A DNA stretch of 64,000 nucleotides from Sabellastarte sp. h YS-2021 (taxonomy: Eukaryota; Annelida; Polychaeta; Sabellida; Sabellidae), in assembly GCA_964017235.1 (NCBI GenBank), contig OZ024931.1:97606221-97670220 (forward strand), in the 5' to 3' direction. Below are positions 60,708-64,000 of the stretch, in pieces. The notes below the pieces were generated by a model. That model had not been told where the DNA came from, searched no databases, and worked only from the letters and a program-made list of their open reading frames with translations. A program made the translations under genes and the position numbers. The stretch's first letter is position 1. Each line of letters begins with the position of its first letter.

Positions 60708-61610
60708 AATAAGCGAGTTATAGGCACTTTTACCTTTGGCTATCCTTGTTTGACCTTGAAGGAGGGCCCCAAGGTCAAATCCGACCACACCAGAAGATTC
60801 CCAGCCCATGATTTTCTATATGCTGGTTTACCATCCCAAACCTCTAGGACCAATAATAAGCGAGTTACAAGCACTTTTAAGTTTGGCTGTCCTCGTCTGA
60901 CCTTGAAGGAGGGGCCCAAAGTCAAATCCGACCACGCCAGAAGATTCCCAGCCCATGATTTTGTATATGTTGGTTTACTGTCCCAAACCTCTAGGACCAA
61001 TAATAAGCGAGTTATAGGCACTTTTACCTTTGGCTGTCCTCGTTTGACCTTGAATGAGGGGCCCAAGGTCAAATCCGACCTCACCAAAAGATTCCCAGCC
61101 CATGATTTTCTATTTGTTGGTTTACCGTCCCAAACCTCTCGGACCAATAATAAGCGAGTTATAGGCACTTTTACCTTTGGCTATCATCGTTTGACCTTGA
61201 AGGAGGGGCCCAAGGTCAAATCCGACTTCACCACAAGATTCCCAGCCCATGATTTTCTATATGTTGGTTTACTGTCCCAAACCTCTAGGACCAATAATAA
61301 GCGAGTTATAAGCACTTTTAAGTTTGGCTGTCCTCGTTTGACCTTGAAGGAGGGGCCCAAGTTCAAATCCGACCACGCCAAAAGATTCCCAGCCCATGAT
61401 TTCCTATATGTTGGTTTACCATCCCAAACCTCTAGGATCGATAATAAGCGAGTTATAAGCACTTATAAGTTTGGCTATCCTCGTTTGACCTTGAAGGAGG
61501 GGTCCAAGGTCAAATGTGACCACATCAGAAAATTCGCAGCACATGATTTCCTATAGGTTGGCTTCACATTGCAAACCTCTAGGACCAATATTAAGGGAGA
61601 TATAGGCACT
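60708..61610. repeat. Satellite E array (right of DIRS-3)
   Basis: Six 147-bp units continuing the monomer broken at 54,629, then a decayed unit. A 304-codon plus-strand frame crosses all units only because 147 is a multiple of three; the minus strand is similarly open. Confidence 0.95.
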
Positions 61611-62049
61611 TTTAAAGTCTGCTATGTGGGTTACTTCGGCACTCCGTGGATGACCTTGAATTAGGAGCTTCAAGGTCAAATGTGTGCAAGGTTATAGAGG
61701 ACATGTATATGTGTCATACATATCACCTATGAAGAGATTCAACCTTCTACCTATGAGGAACAGCCAGTAGAAAAATGTAGATTATTTTCAAAGAAATGCC
61801 CGTGGCGGCCATCTTGTTTTTCAGAATGAGGCTATTTTCCTTCCCAGAGAAGCTTACCCCCCAATGAAGATATCCTGCAAATTTGGTGAACCTAGCTGCT
61901 GTTGTTTTCCTCTTAGAGCGTTAACGCCGAAAATCTCTCTACACGCGGCGGCGGCGGCGTAGCGGACGCTAAACCAAAGTATCCACCGGATGCTTCCGGT
62001 GGATACAATTATCAGGGAAAGTGCTGCACAGAAGTACAGTAAATGGTAA
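61611..62049. other. Element tail with GGC run and a perfect 12-bp-stem hairpin
   Basis: Carries the GTGGCGGCCATCTTG linker also seen in HINE-like elements, a (GGC)n run at 61,945-61,960, and a hairpin GTATCCACCGGA-TGCT-TCCGGTGGATAC at 61,979-62,006. The following CTGCACAGAAGTACAGTAAA matches HINE-like sequence at about 4,000, so one HINE-type element continues on both sides of the CR1 insert. Confidence 0.6.
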
Positions 62050-63662
62050 TTCTAATCTAATCTAATCTATTGCTTTGCAAGCGCAATATCTTCCCCACAA
62101 TGAGGAACTCAGTGTGCTAATTAAACAAAATCATTATCATATGGAAGTCGAGGGGCGTTCAAGGTCAGTAATCCAGGATTGTGGGTGTGACCGGGAGGGA
62201 AGGAGGACTAAGTTGGGAAGCTAGAGCTGAAGAGGTGAGTTTTCAGGTGCTTCCTAAAAGATGCAACAGAGGGACTATTTCTTACATGGAGAGGGAAAGA
62301 GTTCCAAAGGGCAGGGGCGTAGTGACTGAAGAATTAGAAAAGTGTTTAATTGATTTGTGAACTCTACGATCAAAAGTGGGGGTTTGAAGGAACTTGAGTT
62401 TGGAGGTACTTCGCCTTGTGTTTCATAAAGAGGTGTAGGGGTGGATTAATCCTCTTAGGTAAACTGGCTGACCCTGGGTGAGAATTTTGTATGTTTTTGT
62501 AAGTCCAATTTTAAATTGTACCCTATATCTAACTGGTACCCAGTGGAGTTTTTTCAGTTGAGGGATAATGTGAGAGAATTTAGAGGAACGGGTGACAACC
62601 CTGCAGTGAGTTTTGGAATAGCTGCAATCTCCTTAACTCAAAATCAGTGAGCGATAAGAAGAGTGAATTGCAGAATTCCAGCCTGCTGCTCACCAAAGCA
62701 TTTGCTAACAGCACTGATGTATTCAGGTCTAGAAGGGAACGAATTCTGTAGAGGTCTCTCGCTTGTACTCTAGTGGACTTAATGACCTGTGACACGTGGT
62801 TTGAGAAAGTGAAATTAGAGTCGAACACCACTCTGAGGTTCCTGACACTTTGTGCTGGCAAGACCTGATTTCCCAGAATATTGATAGGGAAGTGAGGGAG
62901 GAATTGGTTATGATTTTTTGGGAGCCTATGAGAATGAACTCGGTTTTGTCTGGGTTAAGTTTTAATTTATTTGCGAACATGAAATTTTGAATGTCATTTA
63001 GGCAGTTCTTTAGTTTTTGGATAGAGTGAGAGAAATTTTCTGGTGAAAGTGTTTTGTATAACTGGGTATCATCGGCGTAAAAGTGGTAGTTGATGCTGCT
63101 GTGGGAATGAATGATTGAGCCAATTGGGTTAGTGTAGAGAGAGAACAGGAATGGTCCAAGGACAGAGCCCTGGGGTACTCCGTAGTGGAGCGCAGCAGGA
63201 TGCGAGAGAGTACTACCTACCTTGACCGAGTGTGTCCTTCCCGACAGGTATGATTTAAACCAGCCCAGTGCTAGGAAAGTAGGCCAAGGGTCTAGGGAAC
63301 ATGATTTACCAGGAGAATTGGTAATAACTTTAGTAACTTGATCCTCTGTTACAGTCGAAAAAGTGGAGAACATAGAGGGAGGAGAGTCAGGGGTGATGTG
63401 TTGTAAATTGGCAGAAGCAGAGAATGTTGAGCATATTTTTTCTGTTTTTTCTGTGAAAACTCCACAAACCTGTCGGCCAAAAGCTGAGGGGGCTTTATCG
63501 ATGGGAGGATCTTGGCTGGAAGTCTGTGCAACACATCCCCCAGGACACGCCATAATTTTTGTGGATTGTTGTGATTGTCCTGAATTTTCGCTTTAAGGAA
63601 CTGAGATTTGGCTTGCATGCAGATTCTATTATATTGATGGACTTTCTGCATGTACCTACTGA
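62050..63662 (-). mobile_element. CR1/L2-like non-LTR retrotransposon, 5'-truncated
   Basis: Minus-strand RT fragment. The 3' end (62,050-62,078) is a short (ATTAG)n-type repeat, typical of CR1/L2 tails. It interrupts a HINE-like sequence: TACAGTAAATGGTAATT on the left and CAATTGAACAGCACGTTCGA on the right correspond to the continuous TACAGTAAATGGTAACTGAA at about 4,010-4,028. At most AATT is duplicated. The endonuclease domain is absent because of 5' truncation. Confidence 0.82.
62100..63650 (-). pseudogene. CR1/L2-like reverse transcriptase, deleted and frameshifted
   Basis: Reads GKSCSLDPWPT, then WFKSYLSGRTHSVKVGS, GVPQGSVLGPFLFSLYTNPI, the catalytic HFYADDTQLY (about 63,055-63,085) and FMFANKLKLNPDKTEFILIG. 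The thumb follows in another frame (62,580-62,861: FTFSNHVSQVIKSTRVQARD). The C-terminal HW.PV-type segment decays below 62,560. Between DPWPT and WFKSYLSG the family normally has some 60-70 residues with further RT motifs; they are missing here near 63,270. The N-terminal part (63,349-63,650) is again frame-shifted. Inactive. Confidence 0.82.
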
Positions 63663-63830
63663 CAATTGAACAGCACGTTCGAAAGAAATTCTGAAGCTGC
63701 AAGAACTTTAAAGATACGAGCCACCCACTCATTAAGTAAGTGCTGAAAAGCTGAAAATAGTTATCACTGACTTACCTATAGAGATACACCTCCAAGTTAT
63801 TGACCATGTTGTGGCTATGAAAAAAGTGAT
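63663..63830. other. HINE-like/satellite C remnant
   Basis: CAGCACGTTCGAAAGAAATT continues the element split by the CR1 insert. ATAGTTATCACTGACTTACC and CCATGTTGTGGCTATG are decayed satellite-C pieces. Confidence 0.5.
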
Positions 63831-64000
63831 TGTAGGACAAAAAGTATCTGGAGAAAAAGTATTGACCTTAAAATGAGTAGGACAAAAAGTATCTGGACAA
63901 AAAGTATTGCATATCCGGACAAAAAGTATTAATTTTTATTTATTTTACATTTATTGTTGTATAAAACATATGTAAGTCACTGCACATTTACAGCACAAAG
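63831..64000. repeat. Short GGACAAAAAGTATCTG minisatellite, then AT-rich sequence
   Basis: Five units of (G)GACAAAAAGTAT(T/CTG) with variable spacers between 63,835 and 63,930. Related to the GGACAAAATG units at 2,548-2,635. The last 70 bases show nothing recognisable. Confidence 0.6.

Noticed and set aside
60642-61556. 304-codon plus-strand ORF across satellite E
   Set aside because: It repeats a 49-residue unit matching the 147-bp monomer, has no domain, and the opposite strand is equally open; treated as satellite.

Overview
The window looks like a piece of a large, repeat-rich animal nuclear genome. It has spliced host coding sequence, DIRS and CR1/L2-type retrotransposons, and long AT-rich satellites; there are no bacterial-style operons. 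A marine invertebrate, perhaps a mollusc, is my best guess. That guess rests on the style of the tandem-repeat-bearing elements (like the 'pearl'/Helentron-type elements of bivalves) and a 65-bp SINE-like insert; confidence is low.

Only one host-gene piece was recognised: a 140-bp exon on the minus strand at 42,784-42,923, with a canonical acceptor and donor. It encodes the end of a J domain of the DNAJC12/JDP type. If the gene is intact, nearly everything else in the window lies in its introns or flanks.

Layout. 1-2,300: DIRS fragment 1 (RT and gag, broken). 2,975-18,665: a tandem-repeat element (called HINE-like here) split by two DIRS elements, DIRS-2 (3,158-11,807, itself split by another HINE-like copy at about 3,896-6,851) and DIRS-4 (13,274-18,549). 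18,666-25,227, 29,047-30,836, 30,837-34,558 and 48,412-53,438: four copies of a second tandem-repeat element starting ACTAGAGGATCGCTCGC, with 133-bp (A) and about 169-bp (B) satellites inside. 25,228-28,452: HINE-like remnant and hairpin-ended tails. 34,867-36,890: DIRS-5, with an unbroken 592-codon recombinase ORF. 36,891-41,350: satellite B array. 41,350-46,550: host-like region with the DNAJC12 exon, a tRNA-like SINE candidate, a 152-bp satellite and a 624-bp MITE. 46,550-48,410: 143-bp satellite. 53,439-61,610: 147-bp satellite split by DIRS-3 (54,630-60,707), the best-preserved DIRS. 62,050-63,662: 5'-truncated CR1/L2-like retrotransposon.

How the parts fit. DIRS elements encode a zinc-knuckle Gag, an RT-RNase H polyprotein with a Dam-methylase-like tail, and a tyrosine recombinase that would insert a circular DNA. 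Three DIRS copies show this outcome directly: removing each element (always TTG...AATAAAA) restores the interrupted satellite monomer to the base, with no target duplication. In DIRS-2 and DIRS-3 the two outer tips, joined end to end, reappear as an internal complementary region. The satellites are not free-standing; they sit inside two element families with conserved ends, subterminal inverted repeats and terminal hairpins. The window is therefore a layered record: tandem-repeat elements expanded, DIRS circles landed in their satellites, and younger tandem-repeat elements landed in the DIRS.
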